DNA of 64,000 nt. It comes from CAYWXV01 sp964462535. GTDB taxonomy: Bacteria > Bacteroidota > Ignavibacteria > OLB7. Positions 53,479 to 62,886 of the stretch are shown here, piece after piece. The position numbers and the translations under genes are program-made. The stretch spans positions 1 through 64,000 of the forward strand of contig CAYWXV010000004.1 of assembly GCA_964462535.1 (NCBI GenBank), given 5' to 3'. Each line of letters opens with the position of its first letter. The stretch's first letter is position 1. The notes beneath the pieces are model-generated. The model saw only the letters and a program-made list of their open reading frames with translations, was not told where the DNA came from and did no database searches.

Positions 53479-56400
53479 ATGACCCTTCGCAGCGCATTCA
53501 CGCTCCTCCTCGCCACCATTCTTCAAGTCCCCGTTTCGCTCGACGCGCAGCCTCCGGGAATGCAGTCGCGGTCGCAAAGCGTCCTGTTTGTGGAGAATGT
53601 GGGGCAGTGGAACCAAGGCGTTGCGTTTCAGGGTCGTGCCGGACAGGCCACCATCGCTCTGGATACCCGCGGCACTACCATCGCTGTTCCTGTAGACTCA
53701 GCCGGTCAACGGTCCTTTCACGCCCTCCGCACCAACTTCGTCGGATCTCGACCAACCCGCTTGGGGGGAGAAGCCCGACAGGAAGCTCAATTCAACTACG
53801 CCGGTCAGGGGATGAGCGCTCCCGCGTTCAAACAGGTTCGCTATTCGGAGATGTGGAGGGGAATCGACCTGATCTACCACGCCGATAACGCGGGATTCAA
53901 GTATGATTTCGTCGTGGCGCCTGGTGCGTCACCAGCACAGATCGGTCTGGATTACGAGGACGCGGAATCGGTCCGCATTGATGGCTCGGGTGACCTGCTG
54001 ATAAAGGCGCCATTTGGTCTACTCCGTGAGAAGGCCCCCTATTGCTATCAGGATATTGACGGCCTGCGGCGACCGGTCGCGGGGCGCTATACGGTCGGGC
54101 GAGGTGGCATCGTCAGATTCGTTGTTGGTCACTACGACCGCGCACGTCCTCTTGTCATCGACCCATGCCTGTCCGTTGAATTCGCCACGTATTTCGGTGG
54201 GGGCGGATATGATGTCGTCACCTCCATGGCGACCGATTCGTCGGGGGGGATTTATGTGACCGGTTTCACAAGAGCTCCCGACTTCCCTCTCATCCCACGC
54301 AGTGGTCGGCTTGACGGACGCAACTACGTCTTCATCAGCAAGATCTCACCGGATGGCAGACAGCTGATCTACTCGACCTCCGTCGGAATTCCGTACGACA
54401 CCTCGTACTTCGAGGTAAACGGACTCTACACCGCTTATGAGTCCATTGGGGCGGACGTGGAGGTAACGAAAGGGGGCGAGGCGGTCGTGGCGATGACCAC
54501 GACAATGGACAGTCTACCAACGACTGCAGGCGCTCTCAACCGCTTCATCACAAGAAACGGCTCGGGGGGGACTTGTCCTCCGCCCGACTTCCAGAACGCG
54601 GATGTCTACGTCGCTCGGTTCACGAACAACGGCACCCTGAAATGGGCCACCTATCTGGGTGGAGTCGACAACGATTACGTCGTCGACATGGCGTTGGACA
54701 GATCGGAAAGGCCATCAATTGTCGGGATGACTTACGCACCGAGTTGCGCTGGCAATCGCGGTGATACACTTGCGTTTCCCGTGACCGCCGCAGCAAGTGC
54801 GTTCAACAGCGGTGATGCAATACGTGGTCTCGAGACGTTTATATCGGTCCTCGCGACGGACGGCAGAAGTCTTCTGTTCAGCGCACTGTACGGCGGGTCT
54901 GGTAACGACGTCCCCGGGCATGTCACACTTGATGGGAACGACAGGCTTCTGATAGTTGGAAGCACGCAGAGCGACAACCTACCCACTACCTCGGGTGCCA
55001 TCCAGCCCACAAGACGCCCCGGAGCCCGACCAGGCGCCGCAGACGTCTACCTGGCGCGCGTCGATGTGGCGCAGACGCGACTGAGCTACTCAACCTACAT
55101 CTGCGACGACGGATCGCAGCGATTCGGTCTCGGATCCATTCCGTTTACGTCAACCCAGGCGACCCCTTTCCTTGCAGGCCTCGACCGTCAAACAATCAGA
55201 CAGGGCCTCCACGTCATGTCGAACGGTGACGTGCTGATCGGTGGGACGACAAAGAGCAGTGGGCTACCCCAGGTCGGCGGCGCGTTTCAGTTTCAGGTGC
55301 ATAATCCCGGAGCAGGCGATACGGCGACGTATGACGCGTGGGTGATGAGAATCAATCTTGCAGAGGGGAGGATTGTTCGTTCGACGTATGTGGGAGGGTC
55401 GCGAATGGACGGGTTCGGAGGTCTAGGTGTCGATCGGTTTGGAGATGTCGTCGTCGGAGTGACGACCCAATCTGACGACTTTCCCGTGACCCCCATCAAT
55501 GTCCAGGGGGACCTGCGGGGAACGTATGACGCCGCGATCGTAACGATATCCCCCGACTTGACGACACAGAGCTATGGCTCGTTCATAGGTGGAAGCCGTG
55601 GCGCGAATCGATATGTACACGAACAGTCGGTTTTCGGTCTCCTGGTTGACACGGCAGGCGGCATATACGTCTACGGAGGGACGAACTCGTACGACCTCCC
55701 GGTTCCAACCGACGCAATCGTCCGATCGAACGACTACTATGGCGGATACATCATCAAGTTCGCAGCACCTAGCGCACCGAAAATCGGTTTGACGGACCTG
55801 GCAATCGTCTTCGACCCGAACACGTGCGGCGACCCTCAGACAAAATCGTTTCGTCTGTTCAACTCCGGACAGACGCCGATGCGCGTGGACTCGCTGGGTA
55901 CGAAGACGGGTCTCTACTTCTCTGCGTCCACCCCGGTGCCCGTGCCGTTCACGTTGGCACCATGCGACACGATGACCGTAACGATCACCTTCGATGGTGA
56001 AAATGTCCCATGCCGAAAGGTCGTTTCAGACGTCTTCTATGTCGTGTCGTCCAACGCAGTCACACGCCGCGCAGAGGTGCCGGTTGAGGGGAGGAGAACG
56101 TGTGTCTATTTCACGGTTCAGGACTCGACAGTGGACGCGGAGTACAAACTCGGGAGTGGGGATCGAGCTGGCTTCGAGGTGTATGTGTACGAACGGGAGC
56201 CCACTCAGTACGTCACCGTCCGACCCGATCCGTCAAACAAGGGGTACTTCACTCCCTCGTTCCGCGACAGCACGCCCTGGCCCGTCGGCACGTCAGTGCT
56301 CGGCTTCGACGTCAACGTCCCCGACACGGGGTATTACTGCGAGCGGTTCACCGCATACGTTGAGCCGTGCGGAAGAGTAATTCCTCTTGAGTTGTGCCTG

Positions 56401-57456
56401 TGGGTACGGTCTGGAATTTTCGAAGGAGACACTGCCGTCGATCTCGGACTCGTCTCGTGCCGGAACATTGAAATTCCGTACGTGGTGAAGAACGTTGGAA
56501 ACGACTCGCTTTCCGTCCGAGTCCTGTATGTCGGCGGCCCCAACTTCGAAGACATTCTATTCGACCCGCCGCCCGATCATCCCCGAACGATAGCTATCGG
56601 CGACTCAACTATCTACTCCACGTTTGTTCAGCCGAAGGGATATGGGAAGCGACGCGCTATTGTCGTCTTCTGGACGAATGAGGGGAGTCGCGAAGGGACA
56701 CTCAAGTATATCCCGTTCACGTACGAACTCGACTCGGTCGCCTTCAGCTTGACCACGTCCCCTGGCATCGACGTTGCCGGGTTCGGCGACGTGATCGAAA
56801 TCCCCGTGAGGTACGAACCGATTCTGGAAGGGCGCGTCGGCGTGGAGGAACTAACACTCTTTGCCCGGTTCGATCCGAAAGTCCTCGCGTTCGATGGCAT
56901 TGCAGGCGGCGGAACGAAGATGTCCGGATGGGAGGTGGCGCGTGAGGTGTACGTGGACTCTGGAGCGGTCATCGTGTTGCGGGTGGGACCAGGCGGATCC
57001 CCCCTGGTCGGGGCTGGTCCGATGACGCGTTTGCGCTTCCAGGTTCTTCGGGGGGACACCACGGCATCCCCGACGTCAATTCGCCTGACGGGAGTGTCTG
57101 CAGGGTGCTTCAATGGCTATGTCGATCAAGGAAGGCTCTTCCAGTTGACCGCCGAGTGTGCCGCACAGCTCCGTCTGCTGGGGAGCGGGCGACGGACGCT
57201 TCTCCGCCCCATAACCCCCAATCCCGTCTACGGCACTGTGTCCATAGGATATTATGTCCCCGTTGACGACGTGACGACGATAAGCCTGTACGACGTGAAC
57301 GGGAACGAGGTCGCAAGGCTGTTGGACGAGCATTCGACTCACGGGGTCGGAGAAATCAGGATCGATGCCCGCCGGTATCCCCCGGGTCTCTACTACTGTA
57401 GAATCGTTGTCGGAAAGGACTTCAGTGAAACAACACCATTGGTGATTGCCCGATGA
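53479..57456 (+). CDS. Large T9SS protein with SBBP propeller repeats and cohesin-like domain
   Basis: 1,325 residues. Signal peptide 1-23. Residues about 35-230 match the N-terminal domain common in SBBP proteins (FVENVGQWNQGVAFQ, DLIYHADNAGFKYDFVV). Residues about 235-760 carry SBBP/beta-propeller repeats (YFGGGGYDVVTSMATDSSG, YLGGVDNDYVVDMAL, YVGGSRMDGFGGLGVD). Residues about 770-1,090 are Ig-like surface modules, then a cohesin-like segment (FGDVIEIPVRYEP), and the last 85 residues are a T9SS sorting domain (ITPNPVYG, YDVNGNEV, PGLYYCRIV). Its stop overlaps the start of the OmpA gene, so the two are translationally coupled. Confidence 0.87.
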   Translation: MTLRSAFTLLLATILQVPVSLDAQPPGMQSRSQSVLFVENVGQWNQGVAFQGRAGQATIALDTRGTTIAVPVDSAGQRSFHALRTNFVGSRPTRLGGEARQEAQFNYAGQGMSAPAFKQVRYSEMWRGIDLIYHADNAGFKYDFVVAPGASPAQIGLDYEDAESVRIDGSGDLLIKAPFGLLREKAPYCYQDIDGLRRPVAGRYTVGRGGIVRFVVGHYDRARPLVIDPCLSVEFATYFGGGGYDVVTSMATDSSGGIYVTGFTRAPDFPLIPRSGRLDGRNYVFISKISPDGRQLIYSTSVGIPYDTSYFEVNGLYTAYESIGADVEVTKGGEAVVAMTTTMDSLPTTAGALNRFITRNGSGGTCPPPDFQNADVYVARFTNNGTLKWATYLGGVDNDYVVDMALDRSERPSIVGMTYAPSCAGNRGDTLAFPVTAAASAFNSGDAIRGLETFISVLATDGRSLLFSALYGGSGNDVPGHVTLDGNDRLLIVGSTQSDNLPTTSGAIQPTRRPGARPGAADVYLARVDVAQTRLSYSTYICDDGSQRFGLGSIPFTSTQATPFLAGLDRQTIRQGLHVMSNGDVLIGGTTKSSGLPQVGGAFQFQVHNPGAGDTATYDAWVMRINLAEGRIVRSTYVGGSRMDGFGGLGVDRFGDVVVGVTTQSDDFPVTPINVQGDLRGTYDAAIVTISPDLTTQSYGSFIGGSRGANRYVHEQSVFGLLVDTAGGIYVYGGTNSYDLPVPTDAIVRSNDYYGGYIIKFAAPSAPKIGLTDLAIVFDPNTCGDPQTKSFRLFNSGQTPMRVDSLGTKTGLYFSASTPVPVPFTLAPCDTMTVTITFDGENVPCRKVVSDVFYVVSSNAVTRRAEVPVEGRRTCVYFTVQDSTVDAEYKLGSGDRAGFEVYVYEREPTQYVTVRPDPSNKGYFTPSFRDSTPWPVGTSVLGFDVNVPDTGYYCERFTAYVEPCGRVIPLELCLWVRSGIFEGDTAVDLGLVSCRNIEIPYVVKNVGNDSLSVRVLYVGGPNFEDILFDPPPDHPRTIAIGDSTIYSTFVQPKGYGKRRAIVVFWTNEGSREGTLKYIPFTYELDSVAFSLTTSPGIDVAGFGDVIEIPVRYEPILEGRVGVEELTLFARFDPKVLAFDGIAGGGTKMSGWEVAREVYVDSGAVIVLRVGPGGSPLVGAGPMTRLRFQVLRGDTTASPTSIRLTGVSAGCFNGYVDQGRLFQLTAECAAQLRLLGSGRRTLLRPITPNPVYGTVSIGYYVPVDDVTTISLYDVNGNEVARLLDEHSTHGVGEIRIDARRYPPGLYYCRIVVGKDFSETTPLVIAR

Positions 57457-59489
57457 CGACACGAATCACCATTGCGTCCCTCTTACTCGTCGCGTTGGTC
57501 CCTATCCTCGCAACCGGTCAGGTAGATGACCCCGCAGGGTACGACTCCAGTGTGTCGCGCGAGCGGGCGTTGACACCCTGGAGCATTACCGCCGGAGCCG
57601 GCCTGAACACTCGACGCTATTCCGGCGAGATAGACCTTGGCGCCCATCCTGAGGTGGCCGGGGGCAACTGCGGGATTCTGGAGTCGGGGAGTGCGAACGC
57701 CCCGTCGTTCGGTGGCGGAATCGAATTCGCGTTGAGCCCGTCGTTCCAGATCGGCGTGCGGGGCCTTCTCGAGAATGCCAATGGTGAGATCCGAACCTCG
57801 GCACCCGGCGCCACGAGGTATCGGCGGGCAGATGGTGCTCTCGTCGAAATTGTCAGCGACTATGTGATGCCGGTTGAGGCAAAGGGGATTGCTGCCGAGT
57901 TCTATGCCTCCTACCTCCCTCTGGGCGTGCCGCTCGTTATCTCCGCCGGACCGAAGGTTCATGTGATGAGTGGCGGAACGTATCGCCTCCGCGAAGAAAT
58001 AATCTCACCCGGAGACGCGGCATTTGAGAACGGAACCGGCATTCGCCCATTCGGCGAGGGAACGTTGTCTGGACGCACGAGAATTGGAGCGTTGGTCGGG
58101 CTCGGGTATCGACTCCCGCTCTTCACGACCGTGGAGTTCGTGCCGGAGGTGGTTGGATACATCTTTCCGACGAGCGTTGTCGAGTTCGGGTCGCTTAGGG
58201 AGTTCTCGGTTCGCGGGGGAGCGTCGGTCAGGTACACGATTCCCGTCCCACTCCCGCCACCCCCTCCCCCGCCCCCGCCTCCCCCTCCTCCGCCTCCGCC
58301 TCCCCCCCCGCCCCCGCCGCCACCGCGGGTGTCGGCTCTGGCGGTTGCACTCCGCGCTGCGGGAATTCGGCGCGACTCAACCGAGGCCCCCACGTTGGCC
58401 GTTCAATACGACAGACGGATTGTCCGCCGGGAGACCGTGTTCCTTCCCTATGTCTTCTTCGACGAAAGCAGCGATGCCATTCCGCAGCGGTACCTGGGCT
58501 ACGAGGATCCATCGGAGGATGCTCTCTGGAGATACCGGCGTATTCTCTATCTGCTTGGAAGACGGATGCGCTCGCTTGAGAAGGAGCAAATAACACTCAT
58601 CGGTTCGACGTCGGGGAATGAGAGCGACGGGGTTGCCCTTGGTCGCAGAAGGGCCGAAGCGGTCCGGCGCTATCTGGTGGACACGTTCGGCATCAATCCC
58701 TCACGCATACGTGTCGAGGGTCGAAATCTTCCTCAGCGGCAGTCGAACAATTCCATCGAGGAGGGGAGAGCGGAAAACAGGCGGGTGGAGATTCAGGGAA
58801 GCGAGCGAATACTGTCGCCGATAACCACAACCGACACGGTACGATCGTTTTCGTCGCTCGGAATCGCCTACTACCCGAAGGCGACCAGCGACACGGGACT
58901 CTTTTCGTGGACTCTGACCACAACGCTGAACGGGCGACCGATCCGTGAATTGAAGGGCTATGGGGCGCCACCAACGAGATTGGTGGATCAGTTCTCGCCC
59001 GGAGAGTTGGCGTCGATCGTTCAGGACGGCGCGAAAGTGGGATTCACAATTCGGGTCATCGATAGCTCTGAAACGGAACGGAAGACGGGGCTGGGGAGCA
59101 TTGCCAGCGCGATCGATACGCTGACGTACGATGACACCCTTGCACGGACGGGGCCAGCGATTGCTGGAGAGGCGATTTTCTTCGAGTACAACAGTGCGCA
59201 GATTCGCCCCGAAGGACGCGCGGCGATTGAGCGCATAAAGCGGCGGATCCCTGCGGGCTCCCGTCTTACGATATCCGGATTTGCAGACGAAACGGGCGAC
59301 ACGACGCGGAACCGTCAGCTTTCGCTGGAGCGAGCCCGCGCCGTTGCCGCCCTGTTTGCGGGATTCGAAATCAAGGTGGAGGCGATGGGGGAAGAGATGA
59401 CCCTCTTCCCCAACGATACTCCGGAAGGACGCTACCTTTCCCGTGCTGCCAGAATCCTTATCGTCCCCTCTACTTCTTCAACGCCTTGA
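57453..59489 (+). CDS. Outer-membrane protein with proline-only linker and two OmpA-like domains
   Basis: 678 residues. Signal peptide 1-22. Residues about 40-265 look like a barrel. They are followed by a linker of 24 consecutive prolines. The first OmpA-like domain (about residues 325-450) begins YVFFDESSDAIP and ends EGRAENRRVEI. A beta-rich spacer follows. The second domain (about 565-675) begins IFFEYNSAQIRPEG and contains FADETGDTTRNRQLSLERA. The order matches the protein encoded at 8281, so they are paralogues. The start overlaps the T9SS gene's stop (ATGA). The 3' end overlaps the convergent lipoprotein gene by 20 bp. It probably anchors the outer membrane to peptidoglycan. Confidence 0.86.
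   Translation: MTTRITIASLLLVALVPILATGQVDDPAGYDSSVSRERALTPWSITAGAGLNTRRYSGEIDLGAHPEVAGGNCGILESGSANAPSFGGGIEFALSPSFQIGVRGLLENANGEIRTSAPGATRYRRADGALVEIVSDYVMPVEAKGIAAEFYASYLPLGVPLVISAGPKVHVMSGGTYRLREEIISPGDAAFENGTGIRPFGEGTLSGRTRIGALVGLGYRLPLFTTVEFVPEVVGYIFPTSVVEFGSLREFSVRGGASVRYTIPVPLPPPPPPPPPPPPPPPPPPPPPPPPRVSALAVALRAAGIRRDSTEAPTLAVQYDRRIVRRETVFLPYVFFDESSDAIPQRYLGYEDPSEDALWRYRRILYLLGRRMRSLEKEQITLIGSTSGNESDGVALGRRRAEAVRRYLVDTFGINPSRIRVEGRNLPQRQSNNSIEEGRAENRRVEIQGSERILSPITTTDTVRSFSSLGIAYYPKATSDTGLFSWTLTTTLNGRPIRELKGYGAPPTRLVDQFSPGELASIVQDGAKVGFTIRVIDSSETERKTGLGSIASAIDTLTYDDTLARTGPAIAGEAIFFEYNSAQIRPEGRAAIERIKRRIPAGSRLTISGFADETGDTTRNRQLSLERARAVAALFAGFEIKVEAMGEEMTLFPNDTPEGRYLSRAARILIVPSTSSTP
58254..58325 (+). 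repeat. Proline-codon tract (24 Pro)
   Basis: 24 CCN codons in a row, mixing CCC, CCG, CCT and CCA. Codon mixing argues that the length is held by selection on protein rather than by simple slippage of one codon. Confidence 0.9.
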
Positions 59490-60195
59490 TCGTCGAGCGA
59501 ATCGCATTGTCGATTTTGCTCTCGTTCTTCCCGTCGCGAGGATCCAGGATCGCGCCGCTATCCTTAAAGACGGACATCGGATCAATCTGGACGACGATCA
59601 CGACAGTTGCTCCGGACGTCAAGGGAAGGAACGGATCGAACTTCAAGGAAAGATTCGCTGTCATGTCGCTTCGGTATGCGAACGGAAACGCGGTGCCACC
59701 AACCCACACAGTTCCGTCGATCAGAACCGTCCAGCGGTCGTCGGTAACGAAATCGGCAAAATTCGTATCGGCCAGATACGTCGGCACCTCGCTGGAGCTG
59801 AGGCGGTGGAATTCAAATTTGATCTTGTCGTAGTCGCCGGTTGGAATCGTTCCGGTCGCGAACGTCCTGGTCCCGGTTGAGTCGAATGTGATAATCATCG
59901 GTCCAACCTTGACGGTCTTGTCCCCTGCGACGGTGTCCTCCTTGTCGCGATGGAGCTTCAGTTCCGAAATCAGCACTCGGACACGAGAGATCTTCATCGA
60001 GTCCACCTCGGCACCGAGGAGTGAACCAAGCTGATCCTTCTTGATCGTCGAATTGACCTTGGCCGATGTGAGTTCGGCTTGCATTTGCACGGTGGCTTGT
60101 TCATTACCACTCGCTGGATCGTCCGAACAACCGGCCAGAGCAGCCGCCGCCATTATCCCAGCCATCACCATCATTCCGCGTGCGCGCTCTATCAC
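59470..60195 (-). CDS. Lipoprotein of unknown function
   Basis: 241 residues starting at GTG 60195. The start is decided by a perfect AGGAGG eight bases upstream; ATGs a few codons in lack one. The signal ends in the lipobox ALAGC, so it is lipid-modified. The mature part is beta-rich (AELTSAKVNSTI, VRVLISELKLH, GDYDKIKFEFHRL, VVIVVQIDP), suggesting an Ig- or lipocalin-like fold. The family was not recognised with confidence. Its 3' end overlaps the convergent OmpA gene by 20 bp. Confidence 0.75.
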   Translation of the reverse strand: MIERARGMMVMAGIMAAAALAGCSDDPASGNEQATVQMQAELTSAKVNSTIKKDQLGSLLGAEVDSMKISRVRVLISELKLHRDKEDTVAGDKTVKVGPMIITFDSTGTRTFATGTIPTGDYDKIKFEFHRLSSSEVPTYLADTNFADFVTDDRWTVLIDGTVWVGGTAFPFAYRSDMTANLSLKFDPFLPLTSGATVVIVVQIDPMSVFKDSGAILDPRDGKNESKIDNAIRSTIKALKK

Positions 60196-60289
60196 AGTCG
60201 TAGCCTCCTGAATGTTGTATGTAAATATGCGCCCGAATGGCACACAACCACGTGATCGCGTCCTGTGACCGTTGTAACGGACGAAGGAT

Positions 60290-61363
60290 TCACGAGGTTT
60301 GACGAATCCAGACCCATTCGCGACGGTCCGGATAATCGCGACGCAACCGATCGAATCCCGTCCCACGAGCAGTCTCGTTGAATTCGAGCAGATTTCTCAG
60401 GTTTCGATCGTCGGACCCCAGGTCGTGCGCCGCCAGGATATGCCCGGCAAGAACATCAAGATTGGTGCCGGAGAAGGTCACGGGGGAGTCCGCGAGCCCG
60501 TTTATCGGGTTTGCAGCCCATTCCGATTCCGTACCCAGCCAGCTCGCCAGCGATCGCGCAACTGCCACGGTACCGGCCATTCTCGCATCAACGGTATAGC
60601 CCGCGACGTGCGGCGTTGCTATCTCGACCAGCTTGATCAGGGCGGCCGGAACTGCAGGTTCCCCCTCCCAGACGTCGAGCACGGCACGGCCGCGCCCCTC
60701 ACGTAGCCACTCGAGAAGATCCGCATTCGGAACGACTCCTCCCCGGCTGGAGTTCACCAGAATCGCTCCCCGCTTCAAAGACCGAAGAAGTTCACGATCG
60801 ACCATCCCGCGCGTTCGATGTGGGCCGATGTCTGTCAGCGGAACATGAAGCGACACGACATCACATTGGAGGATCTCCTCCATGCTGGATCCCTCGAATG
60901 TTGGATCGTCCTGCTGCCGCGGTGGATCGAACGAAACGGTGCGCATTCCCAGTGCATCGGCATAGTCCTTGAGTCGTGACCCGATAGCACCCACACCGAT
61001 GATTCCAAGTGAGGTGCCGGCGATCGGAATCAAACCCCGGCGCCGTAGCAGGAAGAGAGCTTCCACGACCCATTGGGCAACTGCATTCGCGTTAGCTCCG
61101 GCCGCGCTGGCGAAGTGAATGTTCTGTCGGCGGAGGAAATCGAGATCGATGTGATCGACCCCATTGGTGGCGGTGGCGACGAAGCGGACGGATGTACCCT
61201 GCATCAGTCCGCTGTTCACGGGCGTCACTGATCGGACCACCAGTGCATCAGCGTTCCGAATCAGGTCTCGCGTGATCTGGCGCCCGGGCACGGCAACGAC
61301 ACTACCGAACTGCCCGAACGCCGACTCCGCGAACGGAATGTTCTGGTCGACGACGATCGTCAT
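60290..61363 (-). CDS. pdxB: 4-phosphoerythronate dehydrogenase
   Basis: A 357-residue NAD-dependent D-2-hydroxyacid dehydrogenase of the pyridoxal-5'-phosphate (DXP-dependent) pathway. The nucleotide motif is GIIGVGAIGSRL near residue 120. Catalytic Arg, Glu and His lie in NSSRGGVV, DVWEGEP and TPHVAGYT. The last block followed by VDARMAGT distinguishes PdxB from SerA and GhrB. The C-terminal about 80 residues fit the PdxB dimerisation domain. ATG overlaps the upstream lipoprotein stop (ATGA), so translation is coupled. Confidence 0.88.
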   Translation of the reverse strand: MTIVVDQNIPFAESAFGQFGSVVAVPGRQITRDLIRNADALVVRSVTPVNSGLMQGTSVRFVATATNGVDHIDLDFLRRQNIHFASAAGANANAVAQWVVEALFLLRRRGLIPIAGTSLGIIGVGAIGSRLKDYADALGMRTVSFDPPRQQDDPTFEGSSMEEILQCDVVSLHVPLTDIGPHRTRGMVDRELLRSLKRGAILVNSSRGGVVPNADLLEWLREGRGRAVLDVWEGEPAVPAALIKLVEIATPHVAGYTVDARMAGTVAVARSLASWLGTESEWAANPINGLADSPVTFSGTNLDVLAGHILAAHDLGSDDRNLRNLLEFNETARGTGFDRLRRDYPDRREWVWIRQTS

Positions 61364-62061
61364 CGGACTCGAACGAAGCGATTGGAGAGGGAACTGGTGA
61401 TGTAGAGGCTGGATCCCGGGACGACCTCGAATCGATCGCCTCCATACCCAAAAGTGACGCCCTCGATGAGCAACGTGCTGCCGTCAAGAAGGTAGTGGTA
61501 ATGCCCTGTCGGCATCGGAATAGTAGAAGCGTTGTCGACACGGATTGTGTCCGGCGTCACGACAAGATCCAGATAGCCGTTCAAAAGAAGACTGTCCGGG
61601 CGTTCCAGACGCCAGGACCCGACGAGGCCGACGTTGCTGCCTGAGAAGCGCATGCCGCGGTAGAAGCGAGTCGTATCTGCTCGCGTGATAAAGTACCAAT
61701 AGGTCGGTGTGGAGTCTATCGCCGTGATGGAGTCGGACATCGTCGATTCAATGACGCGATGATAGCCATCACTCAGGCTGCTGATGACGAGTCGCGTCTC
61801 GACGACCCTTGACGTCGCCCACGATCCTGCCGAGTCAACGAACAGGCTATCGTGCACCCGACCGCTCGATGCACCCGTGATTTCAAGGACCATCACATGC
61901 CGTTCCGCGCCCCCTGCAGATGTCGTATCAAGTCGCCACCGCCCTGTTGGCACAGTCGATCCAAACGGGGCCGACGGATCGGAACCACACGACCCACCCA
62001 GAAGCGGGAGGCAGGCGACAAGACTCAGGAAGGCGCGAGAGAATGAGAATTGCATGAACAA
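61360..62061 (-). CDS. Probable lipoprotein, lipocalin-like
   Basis: 233 residues. The N-terminus (MFMQFSFSRAFLSLVACLPLLGGSC) is a lipoprotein-type signal with Cys at residue 25; the lipobox GGSC is slightly off consensus. The mature part has GRWRLDTT and a second GSWRLERPD, a repeat of the kind seen in lipocalin-like domains of Bacteroidota. It sits between the nucleotidyltransferase (6 bp) and pdxB (4-bp overlap). The function is unknown. Confidence 0.68.
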   Translation of the reverse strand: MFMQFSFSRAFLSLVACLPLLGGSCGSDPSAPFGSTVPTGRWRLDTTSAGGAERHVMVLEITGASSGRVHDSLFVDSAGSWATSRVVETRLVISSLSDGYHRVIESTMSDSITAIDSTPTYWYFITRADTTRFYRGMRFSGSNVGLVGSWRLERPDSLLLNGYLDLVVTPDTIRVDNASTIPMPTGHYHYLLDGSTLLIEGVTFGYGGDRFEVVPGSSLYITSSLSNRFVRVR

Positions 62062-62067
62062 GTGCTT

Positions 62068-62808
62068 CTACGACGACCGATCCTGCGCCCGAGCGATCTC
62101 CCGGGTCCGTTCCAACTCTGTTGGGGTGCCGATATCGATCCAGAGTTCATGGTCAAGCATTGGGTGGGGAAGGATCCTTTCACCAAGCCCGGCAAGGCGC
62201 ATGTAGAGCGCAATTATGGAGAAGGCCCCCTCCTCCGTTATCAGGTTGAAGATACGGGGCGAGATCGCATGAATTCCACAGAAAGAGTATCGACGCTCCA
62301 CACCGACAACCGGGCGCGCCTTCTCGCACAATCCGGTCGCGTCATTGCCGTACCCGACCAACCCGACATCATCGAACAGGAGATAGCGTGACGACGGTCG
62401 GGTGTTTACGACGAGGGAGGCAAGAGGAGATGACTCTCGGTGCGTAGCGGTCAGGCGACGAAGATCGACGTCACTGAAGACGTCGACATTGTGAAGGAGG
62501 AAGGGATCTGATGACGTGAGAACCGGCGCGGCCTTGGCAAGACCACCACCGGTGTCCAGCAGGGCATCGCTCTCGTCACTGATCACCACATCGACGCCAA
62601 ACGAGTCGCACCGCCGAACCACGTCCCTTATCTGATCGGCATGATGGTGAACATTGATCACGAGCTTTTGTGTACCGGCATCAATCAGCCGACGCGCAAC
62701 GATCTCCAGCATCGTTCTCTCGCCAATTGGAACCAGCGCCTTTGGAATGGAATCTGTGATGGGGCGAAGCCGGGTGCCGTACCCGGCGGCGAATATCATT
62801 GCGGTCAT
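62068..62808 (-). CDS. Sugar-phosphate nucleotidyltransferase (MurU/ManC-like)
   Basis: A 246-residue NTP-transferase-fold enzyme. The signature AAGYGTRLRPITDSIPKALVP is at residues about 7-27 (pieces AAGYGTRL and PKALVPIG). TGGGLAKA follows, and the metal-binding Asp lies in HNVDVFSD. It would join a nucleoside triphosphate to a sugar-1-phosphate. The short length without a hexapeptide C-terminus resembles MurU, a cell-wall recycling enzyme, but the sugar cannot be fixed. A second ATG three codons in is equally possible as start. A strong terminator ends only 16 bp upstream of the start. Confidence 0.83.
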   Translation of the reverse strand: MTAMIFAAGYGTRLRPITDSIPKALVPIGERTMLEIVARRLIDAGTQKLVINVHHHADQIRDVVRRCDSFGVDVVISDESDALLDTGGGLAKAAPVLTSSDPFLLHNVDVFSDVDLRRLTATHRESSPLASLVVNTRPSSRYLLFDDVGLVGYGNDATGLCEKARPVVGVERRYSFCGIHAISPRIFNLITEEGAFSIIALYMRLAGLGERILPHPMLDHELWIDIGTPTELERTREIARAQDRSS

Positions 62809-62824
62809 TTGAGAGAAAAAGAAA

Positions 62825-62854
62825 GCCCCGGAGTCCGTGATCGGACTCCGGGGC
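62825..62854 (-). terminator. Strong rho-independent terminator of the RRM gene
   Basis: A 12-bp perfect stem GCCCCGGAGTCC/GGACTCCGGGGC with a 6-base loop, followed on the minus strand by TTTCTTTTTCTCTC. It lies 32 bp past the RRM gene's stop and just before the nucleotidyltransferase start. Confidence 0.92.
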
Positions 62855-62886
62855 GAAACGTTCGTCTACGGATTGATCGCGATCGA

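Noticed and set aside
52972..53616. N-terminal extension of the 51577 gene by about 215 codons
   Set aside because: Low-quality Arg/Pro-rich sequence overlapping the start of the divergent 53479 gene; the signal peptide begins at 52971.
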